From contig JAYMSP010002943.1 of NCBI GenBank assembly GCA_036897095.1, positions 1 through 21,810 on the forward strand: a stretch of DNA of 21,810 bases. Reading direction: 5' to 3'. Positions 9,807 to 19,637 of this stretch are shown in pieces; position 1 is the stretch's first letter, and the number at the start of each line of letters is the position of its first letter. The notes under the pieces are model-generated. The model was given only the letters and a program-made list of their open reading frames with translations, searched no databases and was not told the origin of the DNA. The DNA is from Plantago elongata (lineage: Eukaryota > Streptophyta > Magnoliopsida > Lamiales > Plantaginaceae). Made by a program: the position numbers and the translations under genes.

Positions 9807-11372
9807 GTATGAGATCAATCATTTTATAAAAAAAGAGTAAGAATTATGGTGATGGTTTCTTGTCTCTTAAACTTGATATGAATAAGGCATACGACAGGGT
9901 TGAATGGTGTTTTTTAGAACATGTTATGATGCGGTTGGGGTTTGATGTACATGTGGTGGATAGAATTCTCCAGTGTGTGACTTCCGTTTCATACTCAATT
10001 ATCCTCAATGGTGTGGTGAGCTCAAGATTTAAACCAGGATGGGGGATTCGACAGGGCGATCCACTCTCACCTTATGTATTTTTGTTCGTAGATGATGTAC
10101 TAAGCTCAATGTTGCACAGATTAGAGGACCGTGGAGAGCTGTTTGGTGTTCGGATATGCAGGGACTCCCCTAGTGTGTCTCATCTGCTTTTTGCCGATGA
10201 CACTTTTATTTGTTGCAGCCCGACAGAGTTAGCGGCTATACGAATCAAGGAGGTTCTGCTTAACTATAGCAAAGCATCGGGGCAAGCGATCAATTTTCAA
10301 AAGTTGGTGGTTGTGTTTAGTAGTGGAGTGGATGAAACTTGGCAACTTCGAATTATGGGAATACTGCACGTTGAGGAGATCGAGAGTCATGACAAGTATC
10401 TGGGGTTGCCCTCTGTTGTTGGACAATCAAGGAGAGAGTCCGGAATGTGATTTGGCATCGTACACAGGATTTTGAGTCGAAGAAGCTTTCTAACGTAGGT
10501 AAGGGGGTGCTGATTAAATTTGTCCTTCAAGCAATACCCGATTTTGCTATGAGTTGTTTCAAGCTTCTGAAGACTCTTTTGGATGAGATTGAAGCAAGGT
10601 TTGCTTCATTAGGTGAGTTGGGAGGCTATGAAGGAGAGTAAGCGTGATGGCGAAATGGGTTTTTTTGGACTTTAACGCTTTCAACTTGGCTCTTCTTGCC
10701 AAACAGGTCTAGCATTTGATGACTATGCCGGATACTCTCCTTTTTAGGCTGTGGGAGCCAAGTATTATCCGAATGGGAAGGTGCTGGAAGCCACGGTTAA
10801 GGAGGGTTGCTCATTCACTTGGCGCAGTATCATTGAGGCAATTTCGGTGCTGCAAGAGGAGTTGAGGTGGCGGGTAGGTGATGGGGCTGATATAGGCGTT
10901 TGGTGGGATCGATGGGTGAGGATCAATGTTGATGCGGCTTTTTCTTCTGATGGATATCGGGTATGGGGTCTGGATGCACGATGGCCTTGTGGCGAGGCAA
11001 ATGGAGACTTTAGATCATCCCCTTGCGCCCCAGAGTGTGGAGGCTTATGTTGTTCGAGCTGCGGTACATTGGGCTGTCCTACAAGGCTGGGATCATGTTC
11101 GAGTCTTTTCTGATTGTTTTTCAGTAGTTTTGTTTTGTTTAATTCTGTAGATCTTGATTTTTCTATTATTGATCGTGTTTTGTTAGATATTAAATAGATA
11201 GGTGCTTCGTTTTCGTAGTTTAGTTTAGAGTTTGTTCCGCACAATAATAATAACTCTATTACTCATTAACTTGCCAGACGTGCGGTTATATGATTTCTTA
11301 TTCTTTGATCCCTGTACGTTCTTTTCCTGATTAATGGAAATGTGGGATTATGGTGCTTAAAAAAAAAAAAAA
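9807..11372 (+). mobile_element. decayed LINE (L1-type non-LTR retrotransposon) with poly(A) tail
   Basis: This is a 5'-incomplete non-LTR retrotransposon ending in a 14-base A run (11359-11372). Its remaining coding region holds reverse transcriptase, a connecting zinc-binding-type region and an RNase H remnant, in that order. The reading frame is broken many times and there is an internal deletion, so it cannot be functional. The 5' half (endonuclease and start of RT) is missing; the left border coincides with the CACTA end at 9806, which suggests the CACTA element had inserted into the RT gene. Confidence 0.85.
9810..11120 (+). pseudogene. LINE reverse transcriptase / RNase H polyprotein relic
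   Basis: Translation begins with YEINHFIKK, shifts frame near 9833, then gives GDGFLSLKLDMNKAYDRVEW, the canonical plant LINE RT block. This is followed by GIRQGDPLSPYVFLF and the catalytic FADDT (about 10192). A frameshift near 10435 leads into VGKGVLIKFVLQAIPDFAMS. Further shifts around 10600-10750 precede KYYPNGKVLEA and SFTWRSI. WWDRWV (about 10900) then jumps directly to INVDAAFSSD of the RNase H domain, so sequence between the two is deleted. The RNase H part retains AAVHWAVLQGWDHVRVFSD and then ends. These motifs are well known for L1-type plant LINEs; there is no intact open frame. Confidence 0.85.
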
Positions 11373-11387
11373 GTCTATACAGTATGT

Positions 11388-11674
11388 ATTAAAACACCTC
11401 TATGTCCCATAAAGCTTATAGGTCATCATAATTCGTTTGGTACATTGGAGAAGAAGCGGTGTGATGAGCACCCAATAAATTCTCTCAAATCCCAAAAACC
11501 ACGCACACAATAAATTCCAATTCATTTAATTTAGCATAGCATAGCATAGCATAACATAACATAAGTCCCATTTCCCATTTGGACTCTTCACCACCCACCT
11601 TCCCTTTCCCTTCCAATATATATAAACTCCTCCATCACTCCCACTCTGCTATTCTCTCTCCGATTACTTCCAAT
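11388..11674 (+). promoter_or_regulatory. IQD promoter and 5' leader region
   Basis: A TATA box (TATATATAAA, 11617-11626) lies about 104-113 bases before the IQD start codon. It is followed by a CT-rich leader (CTCTCTCCG around 11655), typical of plant core promoters, so transcription probably starts near 11650. Upstream, a pentanucleotide microsatellite occupies 11532-11564. The proximal promoter is only about 230 bases from the end of the LINE insertion at 11387, so the LINE landed close to this gene. Confidence 0.55.
11532..11564. repeat. pentanucleotide microsatellite (TAGCA/TAACA)
   Basis: About four copies of TAGCA are followed by copies of TAACA, lying about 50 bases upstream of the IQD TATA box. 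It is likely length-variable between individuals. Confidence 0.75.
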
Positions 11675-11725
11675 ATGACTCCACCAAAACCCAAACACCA
11701 CCATTCCCATTCACCCAAGTTCTAG
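11675..11725 (+). CDS. upstream ORF in the IQD leader (16 codons)
   Basis: An ATG at 11675, downstream of the TATA box, opens a short frame MTPPKPKHHHSHSPKF that stops at TAG 11723-11725, only four bases before the IQD start codon at 11730. If the mapped TATA box is used, this ATG lies in the mRNA leader and would be met first by scanning ribosomes. A stop so close to the main start leaves little room for reinitiation, so the uORF could lower IQD translation unless it is bypassed by leaky scanning. Its own start context (ACCAATATGA type, no purine G at +4) looks weak. Pro/His-rich composition is unremarkable, and there is no evidence that the peptide itself matters. Confidence 0.4.
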   Translation: MTPPKPKHHHSHSPKF

Positions 11726-11729
11726 TCCA

Positions 11730-14700
11730 ATGGGCAAAGCCTCTAGATGGTTCAGAGGTCTCCTAGGCCTCAACAAAACCAAAACCAACCAAAATCCTCC
11801 TCCTCCTCCTTGTACCCCACCCAAGAGAAAATGGAGCTTCACCAAGTCCAACAAAGACCGTTACACCAACAACAACCCGCAACATGTCACCGTTGACCAA
11901 GTCAACCGTCAAGCTGTCGAACTTGCTACGGCCACTGTCGCCGCCGTGAAACAGACTGTGAAAAGGAATTACGACCTGAGGCTGGACTGGGCTGCCGTTA
12001 CTATTCAGTCTCATTTTCGTGCCCATTTGGTAACGCTCATGCTCTTCTTCTTAACACTTGCATTTATAATCCGTAGACTGTTTGGCATACGATATTGCGT
12101 AAACCTGGTAAAAAACATCGAGAGCGTTAAGAATGCGTGAGTGAAACGGTGGCGTTTGTTTGTTAGAGATGGATATTGTTGACAATTTGACGTGACGAAA
12201 TTGTTGCGTAGATTCTGCCTATCTTCACTTGTTTTTAGCTGCTTTATGGGCTTTTATTTTTGGGTAATTACTGTTCGTTGCGTAAATGGTGTCCTTGTTG
12301 TTTTGTGACGTGTCACCACCATATGATTCTTGATGGCAATTTGATATTAGGAAGTAGGAACGTGATCTGTTTCTTCTGCGTTCCTAGATGGATAAAAATG
12401 AAATGAATCTTGGAAGTATCGATTTTGGTATTGATTGTGATCATCTAACATTACGCCAAATTACCTATCCGACTATTTATTGAGCGGTTCTTTCCGCCTC
12501 TAGCTTTAATTTTAATAGAATTGAACCAGTACTTGTTTTTGGGACTTGCATTAGTGGGCATTAAACTTGTATACTTGAATTATACTCCACCTGAAACTCA
12601 AATAAAAAATTATTCCATTTCATGTACTTTGACAGAATAGACATAAACTCTATTATGTGCCAAAATTGTGTCTTAAATATATGAGTTTAAGAGATTCATT
12701 GGTTGTACATCATTAAATGAAGCATCTGAACAATTTAAATGCACGGAGTGAGTAAGAAAGAAAAATTATGATATGGAGTGGATGAAAATTTGAGAATAAT
12801 AATTATAGTGTGATTTGTTATTATATGTTTTGAACATACATTAACTATTTAAATCACATAAAATCGATTTAATATTGTATTTAGCATGATTCTACATCTA
12901 AGTTTTATAAACTCCTATGTACAATGAATCATTTCATGAACCTGTAGACAACAGTGTAGTGACATCCAGCATAGCCTATGCCTCACCCAATCTTGTACCC
13001 CATTTTTGTACGCTTGGTGTAATGGTTTTTTTAAGTAGAGCAGCATTAATGGGTACTGAAATGATGATCTACAATGTGTTCATTTCAGTCTGATTTAGAA
13101 GCTTAAGCTTGGTAATTAAGAGGTTCTTATGACTTGGCCGGTGGATATGAAGTAGCTCCAAAAAAAGGTGGGTGATTAGGATGAATGAGTCAAAGGCTAG
13201 GTTGAACCGGCACCAGTGGGCCATTTGAAACTATATAACCTTGAATTTAGAACCATATAATCATAATTACAAACATTGTTGTTGGAATAGAGCTTTCATG
13301 TATCTATTGGGAATAGAAAACATCACCATCCAAACTGTACTAATAATTTATTAAACTACTAAATGTCCTTGTAGTTGTTATCAATGAAGTTTTGTCCTTA
13401 TTACCTTACATGGTAGCTTACCTCTGGTCGGTATCGCAGCTTTTCTTTTACATCTATACAATCTGCAACTTGATTCTGCTGTTTATTAACCAGAAGATTC
13501 ACACTATGTCTGTAGCAACTCTTTGACTTGCTTTATCTAGTGTTCACACGTGAATGTTTATCTTCATTTGCTAATAAGAGTACTAATCTAATTGGTTTAG
13601 TAAGTGTTTAGATGAGACTAATCATTAATTAGTTTGACAAATGTATAACTTAAGGAATACTGTGTACTAATGATTGGGAGTTATTAGTTATAACACTTTT
13701 GAGATTTTGTCTTAGAACCAATCTTCTGGTAATGGTTATAGTGGAGCAAGTGTACCAGTTCTTGAAAAGTTACATTTGCCAATGCCACCATAAAGATCTC
13801 TAAAGTCTGTAAGATTTGGAAGATTTCTGATCTCAGTTGGATAATGTGTTGGTCCACTGTGTTTTGCTTTATAATTTTAAAATAAGGTTGCTTCAAGATT
13901 TATCTTTTCATCGCTTTATAGGACCATATTGTTCAGATGTTTTGAGTCTTTCTATTGTCAGATTTGTATGTACAAAGTACAATTCAAGACTAAACGAAAA
14001 ACCATGAGCTTTTGGGCGCCAAATTACTTAGTGGGCAGTTTCTTGAAATCCCTTTGGCGCCATAACTTGGCAACTTGTCTCCAGCCTCCATGTTGCTTTT
14101 TGTTGAGGTGAATTAATGTATACATGTGATTTTGTAGTCGAGGAAAGCTTTACGGGCATTGAAAGGGTTAGTGAAGCTGCAAGCTCTAGTGAGAGGTCAC
14201 CTTATTAGGAAGCGGACTGCAGAGGCATTGAGACAATTGCAAGCACTTGAACGAGCACAAACTAGAGCCCGAGTTAGTCGAGCGAACAGTTCCGACTCCC
14301 CACATTCGAGCATCAAATCCTCTCACTTAAGCTACCATGTAAGTGAAGCATATATCTTTTCCACATTTGTTGAAAATTTTGAATTTAATGAGATGGGTAG
14401 TGGACCATTCCATTTGTTACATTTTCACCTCTAGGCATTGAAAATAATAAAACAAAATACAATTAATTTATGTGAGCGCAAATGGTATATCTAATAGACT
14501 ACAACTCTATAAGCAATTTTGGAGAACTACCATACATTTAATATTCCTTGATGTAATGTATTTCCTTTACTACACATGACACATCCTACTACAACAAATT
14601 TCTAATGCATTTAAGTTAAAACAGGATTGCAGTACTATTTACCATTCTGCTTTTCGAGGCTAATTAATATAAGAGCAAGAAGCAGCTTGATAGGTTTTAT

Positions 14701-15608
14701 GACTTGTAATAAGCTTTAAGCTAATTATGAATTTGTAGGGGCCGGAAACCCCCGAGAAATTTGAGCATGTAATTGGGGGCAGGAGTACGAATAGCGAGCA
14801 GTCGATGTTGAAGGTCCGTTATTAGTCCCACTTTTGGAATTTAGGAATTCTGAACATCTCTATTGTTCTGTTCTGTTCCGTTCCGTTCCATATTGTCTGA
14901 ACATCTTTATGATCAATGCAGAGAAATAGTTCGAGATCCAATGGGAATAACATGAGGATGGAAGGAAAAATGGCAGAGAAGTTGTGGGACGAAAGAAGTG
15001 ACAAAATTCTTGAGGTAGATTCAGGCAAACCGCATGTTACACCCCAACGAAGGAGCCTCTTCCAATCTTCTCACCTTAGCCTCAACTCGGACCAAAACTG
15101 CCATAGCTTATCAACATCGAAGGACTCAACAGCCCGTCAAATGGCTATGAGCCCATCATATGCTGAAGTCCAATCTGTGAGAACACTGAATTTCTCTGAA
15201 GATATTGATGAAACTGCCTTCTGCACTGCCGACAACAGCCCACAGTTCTACTCCGCAGCTTCGTCAAGAAAGGATGCCTATACCCCGACAAAGAGTGATG
15301 GTTCTCGAAGCTGTCTCAGTGGCTACTCAGATAGTCATCCTAGTTACATGGCTTATACACAATCATCGAAAGCTAAGGTCAGGTCTCTTAGTGCTCCAAA
15401 GCAGCGACCCCATTATTATGAGAGATCAAGCTCTGCGAAAAGATATTCTGTTCATGGTGGTTATGGTGATTCAAGGCCTCAGAGAGTTTCGGCATTGCAG
15501 GCTAATTTTGCCAACAAGGCTTATCCTGGTTCGGGACGCTTAGACAGGCTTGGCATGCCTATTAGAGATGTTGCTGGTTTCAGCGGTAGTCATTGGCTCA
15601 GATACTAA
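11730..15608 (+). CDS. IQ67-domain (IQD) calmodulin-binding protein, IQD22-25-like
   Basis: Four coding exons: 11730-12029, 14138-14338, 14739-14813 and 14922-15608. All introns are phase 0 with GT-AG borders, giving 420 residues. The N-terminus [14 protein letters not shown] is a hallmark of one IQD clade (IQD22-25-like by recall). The IQ67 domain spans about residues 86-152: IQ motif 1 ([12 protein letters not shown], 92-103), IQ motif 2 ([12 protein letters not shown], 114-125) and a third partial repeat ([12 protein letters not shown], 134-145). Exon 1 ends inside IQ motif 1 at a phase-0 intron, the conserved position for this family. The C-terminus holds the DUF4005 motif [20 protein letters not shown] (about 332-351). 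IQD proteins bind calmodulin and typically associate with microtubules, the plasma membrane or the nucleus as scaffolds; the very basic C-terminal region fits this. The reading frame is intact. Intron 1 is long (2.1 kb) and holds nothing recognisable. Confidence 0.93.
12030..14137 (+). other. first intron of the IQD gene (2.1 kb)
   Basis: It begins GTAACG right after the codon for the Leu inside IQ motif 1 and ends TTTTGTAG before TCGAGGAAA. I saw no transposon ends, RNA gene or coding exon within it on either strand. Scattered reading frames there are AT-driven and do not resemble proteins. Confidence 0.7.
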
Positions 15609-15902
15609 CTAATGAAGACACAGCTTTTAACCTTAGATAATGTCATGTTTGAGTTCTGAAGTAGTGCTAGGAGTTCAATTATATGTAAGAACGCACAACG
15701 GCATTTCTGTACACATTGTGTTCCAAAAACTTATTAACGTTTTGATTCGATCTTCATGTTCATGGTCAGAAGAAGTTTCACATCAAAGCTGTGCGTGCCT
15801 CTACATTGTTCATGAATCAGAATAAGAATGGTAAAATCCTACAGTGCCTATACATTGGTTCACATTTAAAATATAACCAAACTTTCATGATATTTAGAGA
15901 AG

Positions 15903-16824
15903 TGAAAGTGCGATGACGCACATCTATTTGTTAATTCGGTACCATTCTTCTAACGATAACGAGTTCGACGAGTTGTAGTTGTCTTTGTGTATTTGTGTTG
16001 CAGAAACACAAGAAAACAGAGCAGAGCAAAGTAAGAAGAGAAAACGGAGTAGAGCAAAGTAAGAAGAGTAGAACAGAGCAAAGCAAGAAGGATGAGAAGC
16101 AGGTTCAGTCAAGATCAAGCTGCCAGAAAGAAATATGGAAATAAGAAAGAAGGCACCAATGTTCAAAGATTTCTAGTCAAAAAAAGCTGAAAGTCTTTGA
16201 ATATACCAAAGGCGATATAAGGAAGATTCCTAATCAAAGCAAAGCAGAATAAACTTCAATAAGGAATCTTCCATGTTTAATCTGAAAAGCCCATCAATGA
16301 AGCAGCAAAGCCTGGAACTCGAACTCCATTAGGTTTCTGCCATCGGCTATATAAGAAAGGATCTTGACAAGTTTGAAGACACAGCTTTAGAGAGAAAGAT
16401 ACACACATTGTCAAACACTTGTATCTTCAAACTGTTTTTCTAGACTTTCACTTTGAATATGGTATTTGAGTCATTGCTAAAGGTTTAGCGATATACTCCG
16501 CATATTCAAACTAGGTTAGAGTTTGTTTACTAATCTAGGTCTAGATATATTTGCAGTTCGGTCAACCTGTTGTTGATCGAATCTAGTTTTGTAGTTCTAC
16601 TTGTAGGATTACTTTTCGCCTTAAAGGTATTTGCCGGTATTGTTTATATATACCGGTTTGATAAAATTTCGTTGCGTTCTGTGTTCAGTTTTTACTGTTT
16701 TAGGTTAGTTTGCGTTTTACAGAATCTGTTCTGGTTGATGTTGACAACGGTGTTGAATTATCATCAATAGACAACATCGTTGGAAACGTCTGTGCAGTAC
16801 TTATCCCGGTCCTATATTCTAACA
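15903..16824 (+). mobile_element. solo LTR of an LTR retrotransposon (922 bp)
   Basis: It begins TGAAAGTGCG and ends TATTCTAACA, the 5'-TG...CA-3' signature, and is bracketed by the 5-bp direct repeat AGAAG. Comparison with the empty duplicate downstream confirms both borders exactly. No gag-pol, primer-binding site or polypurine tract is present, so it is a solo LTR left by recombination. Inside are three purine-rich direct repeats and a TATA-type sequence CTATATAAG (16347-16355), the likely retroviral-style promoter, which faces right towards the glycosyltransferase gene. Superfamily (Copia versus Gypsy) cannot be told from the LTR alone. Confidence 0.9.
16017..16092. repeat. purine-rich direct repeats in the LTR U3 region
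   Basis: Three copies of AGAGCAAAG(T/C)AAGAAG lie at about 16023, 16051 and 16076. They are upstream of the LTR TATA sequence, where retrotransposon enhancers usually sit. Confidence 0.65.
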
Positions 16825-16957
16825 AGAAGGATGCATGAAATTATAGTAAAATCTTAATTAACCTGCACAAAAGAGTTTTTTATAAAGTTATCCTTATATG
16901 TGCATATTAATGTTGTCAATCAAAAGTTTAGAAATAACTTTAATACACACACATATA

Positions 16958-17602
16958 CATGTTGATATACTTCTATTTTACTTAAAAATCAATGTTATTT
17001 TTAATCAACATGATCATATACCTAATAAATTTATTCTTCAAGTATTATTGTTTGATTGAATTGAATACGTTAGTTGATAATCTAGGTGTGTGATATGAAA
17101 CTAAAGCACATCGTAGATATGTTATCATTGAATGTTAAATAACCAGAATAACACGACCGAAACCGACATGTATTTTTGTTTCTGAACGAAGTTGTTTTCT
17201 AGAATCGAAGGACTTGTCATTGATAATCTAGGTGTGTGATATGAATCTAAAGTACATCGTAGATTGTCAAGAAACTTTAATGCTAATATGCACTGCTTGC
17301 ATTAGAAATAAGAGAGGAAAATCATAGTTTTGTATTCATAACTTTAACACCACAGTGATCTGGCAATTATATCACACTTTAGATTTTTTATTACTATGAT
17401 AATGCAATTTTATAACTTGAATCTTGTGACAGTCAAAGATCAAGAACCCAAAATATCACAATCATGTGTCACTTTTAAGTCTAAATTTTGCATTTCAACA
17501 GCCATGATGAATTTTTTTTTTCTGGTTAACTCTTTATCCCCCTCGACCAAAAATGAGAACGAGATGCTGATAAAAAGCCACTGGCAGCATTATTCTTTTT
17601 GA
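16958..17602. other. AT-rich spacer between the two duplicated IQD ends
   Basis: No gene is supported. It contains a 45-bp direct repeat (17074-17118 and 17220-17264) sharing GATAATCTAGGTGTGTGATA and CATCGTAGAT. The rest is unremarkable. Confidence 0.55.
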
Positions 17603-17771
17603 GGTGGTTATGGTGATTCAAGGCCTCAGAGAGTTTCGGCATTGCAGTCTAATTTTGCCGACAAGGCTTATCCTGGTTTAGGACGCCTAGACAGGCTTGG
17701 CATGCCTAGTAGAGATCATGCCTAGTAGAGATGTTGCTGGTTTCAGCGGTAGTCATTGGCTCAGATACTAA
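17603..17771 (+). pseudogene. truncated duplicate of the IQD C-terminus
   Basis: This is homologous to IQD codons starting [15 protein letters not shown] in the last exon, through the original stop. Relative to the parent it carries substitutions and a 16-bp tandem duplication (CATGCCTAGTAGAGAT twice, about 17699-17734) that shifts the frame and brings an immediate TAG. It has no start, no IQ67 region and no upstream exons, so it encodes nothing useful. Its downstream flank is also duplicated (to about 18240), including about 40 extra bases around 17926-17965 absent from the parent copy. Confidence 0.92.
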
Positions 17772-18308
17772 CTAATGAAGACACAACTTTTAACCTTAGA
17801 TTGTCATGTTTGAGTTCTGAAGTAGTGCTAGGAGTTCAATTATATGTAAGAACACACAACGGCATTTCTGTACACTCAGTGTTTCCAAAAACTTATTGAC
17901 GTTTCCTTTCGATCTTCATGTTCATGTTAAAATTTTGAACATGTGTAATCCGATGCAAAATGCACATGGTCAGAAGAAGTTTCACAGCAATGCTGTGCCT
18001 CTACATTGTACATGAATTAGAATAAGAATGCTAAAATCCTACAGTGTGCGGTGTGCCTATACATTGCTTCACATTTAAAATATAACCAAACTTTCATGAT
18101 ATTTAGTGAAGGATGCATGAATTATAGTAAATCTTCATTAACCTGCATAAAAGAGTTTTTTTTAAAGTTATCCTCATATGTGCATGTCAATGTTGCCAAT
18201 TAGAAGTTTAGAACGAACGTTAATACACACACATGTACGTATTTATGTGTGTGTGTGTGTGTGTAACCTCCAAAATAGAGTTCATTCATATAGTAATAAG
18301 TAGTAACA
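17772..18308. promoter_or_regulatory. duplicated IQD 3' flank forming the glycosyltransferase upstream region
   Basis: Down to about 18240 this is the duplicated IQD downstream sequence. A (TG)n microsatellite then occupies 18246-18264, and the start codon follows 45 bases later. No strong TATA box is visible in the last 100 bases. The proximal upstream region of the glycosyltransferase gene is thus shared sequence with the IQD 3' flank, and the microsatellite probably lies in the leader or at the promoter edge. Confidence 0.6.
18246..18264. repeat. (TG)n microsatellite
   Basis: An uninterrupted 19-base TG run lies 45 bases before the glycosyltransferase start codon. It is likely polymorphic. 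Confidence 0.9.
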
Positions 18309-19637
18309 ATGATGAGCATAAGAAGGTTATTTGATCCATATAATAACAACAAATTCAGCAACAAGCTGCATCATGAACCTTCAGGCATCAGATACTGGTT
18401 TAAGAGCAGTGGCAAATACTTGTTTCGCTATTTCGCGACAGTGTTTGCGTTAATCTCAGTTGGTGCTCTTTTGTACTATTTTCTTTTCAGTAACATAGTT
18501 GGGGATAATCCGTTCAGCCGTAAACATCCTGCTGTAAGTTAGCTTGACTCGATCGAACAACATATGTAAGTCATGTGTTCTATTGTTGGATGAGAACTGT
18601 GTTAACTACAGACATTGCGTGTTTTGACAGGAACAAGAGCTAAGAGCAGTGGATCCTTTGGATCAGGTTCTGATGAGAGCAGCTATGCCAGACAGAACGG
18701 TTATCATCTTATGTCCGCTAAATAAGGCATGGATCGAGAAAGACTCTATGTTCGATATGTTTCTTGAGAGCTTCAGAATTGGGAATCAGACAGCTGAGCT
18801 TCTTAAACACATGGTGGTTGCTGCTTATGACAATGAGGCATTTGATCATTGTTTAAGGTTAAATATGAGTCTCAGCTGCTATAATCTAACAGATCAAGAA
18901 GGAGCTAACTTATCTAATGAAGCTCGTTTCGGGACCCCAAACTACTTCCAGATTGTTTGGAAAAAGGTTGGTTTCCTGAGCGATGTTCTTGAAAAGGGAT
19001 ATAACTTCATCTACACGGTACATTTCTTTCTCTTCCAGACTTCCACCAATCGATATATAACTTCATCACCCCGACTATATATCAATTTACATTTAATCTG
19101 TCTACGTACATCGGCCTGATGCTTACAATTCATGTAATCTGTTTGTTGGTGCAGGATGCAGATGTGATGTGGTTCCGGAATCCACTTCTTGGATTTCTTC
19201 CAGATGCCGAATTCCAAATTAGCAGCGACGTATATCTGCCAGGCCAAATGACAGATAATGCTAATACAGGTCTCATTTATGTAAAATCAAGCGAACGGAC
19301 CATTGCGTTTTTAAGATTCTGGTACGCCTTGCGAGTGAATTATTCCTCAGTTTCAAACGATCAAGCAGTGTTCCGCAATATAATGCACGACCCGTTCCTT
19401 AAGGAGATTGGTTTGGAGATCAAGTGTCTAGATACAGTTTTCTTGGGAGGGTTCTGTCAACCTTATATAGATCTCCGTCTGGTTTACACGGTTCATGCTA
19501 ATTGCTGTATTGGGTTGCCAGACAAATTGCATGATCTCAGAATACTGCTTGATGACTGGAAAAAGTATATATCTTTGCCAGATGAGATAAGAAACCTTAA
19601 TTTTCCAGGAGTGTCAGTCCCTCAAATTTGCGGGTAA
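18309..19637 (+). CDS. type II membrane nucleotide-diphospho-sugar transferase family protein (At4g15970-like)
   Basis: Three exons: 18309-18533, 18631-19017 and 19155-19637. Both introns are phase 0 and GT-AG, giving 364 residues with an intact frame. A short cytoplasmic N-terminus rich in basic residues is followed by one membrane anchor (about residues 38-62, FATVFALISVGALLYYFLF), then a lumenal domain. The second intron falls exactly before DADVMWFRNP; D205-A206-D207 is the DxD motif that binds nucleotide sugar through a metal ion. Downstream are DNANTGLIYVKS and SNDQAVF (about 272-276), both typical of this Nucleotid_trans (PF03407) plant family, related to GT77 cell-wall xylosyl- and arabinosyltransferases. 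Several N-glycosylation sequons (NQT, NMS, NLT, NLS, NYS) fit a Golgi location. The sugar and acceptor cannot be predicted. A variant end is possible: a GTAAAC donor overlaps the stop, and splicing to TTGCAG at 19922-19927 would replace the last residue with about six others. Confidence 0.9.

Larger units (their letters stand above)
8988..11387. repeat. 18-bp imperfect direct repeat bracketing the CACTA/LINE block
   Basis: AAAGTCTATACAATATGT at 8988-9005 recurs as AAAGTCTATACAGTATGT at 11370-11387, directly after the LINE poly(A) run, with one mismatch. The position after poly(A) and the length fit a LINE target-site duplication, which would make 9006-11369 one insertion. A caution is that the left part is duplicated again: the block ending AGTAAAGTCTATACA (8971-8999) recurs in modified form at 9072-9100. 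Confidence 0.55.
15898..16829. repeat. 5-bp target-site duplication AGAAG around the solo LTR
   Basis: AGAAG occurs at 15898-15902 and 16825-16829, immediately outside the TG...CA ends of the LTR. The unoccupied duplicate downstream reads TTTAGTGAAGGATGC at 18104-18118, with a single copy at the equivalent position, so the empty site is preserved in this same window. Confidence 0.85.
15456..16957. repeat. left copy of a partial duplication of the IQD 3' end
   Basis: The last 51 codons of IQD plus about 430 bases of downstream DNA (15456-15902, then 16825-16957 after the LTR interruption) are repeated at 17603-18240. The match is strong through GGTTATGGTGATTCAAGGCC, the stop codon, and flanking landmarks such as ATGAAGACACA, AACGGCATTTCTGTACAC and ACTTTCATGATATTTAG. 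It fades after TAATACACACACAT. Confidence 0.9.

Noticed and set aside
10765-11244. 159-codon minus-strand open frame
   Set aside because: It is the antisense shadow of the LINE RNase H relic, whose sense translation matches known motifs.
16570-16770. 66-codon open frame
   Set aside because: It lies wholly inside the solo LTR, which is non-coding in this element class; the hydrophobic composition comes from T-rich sequence.
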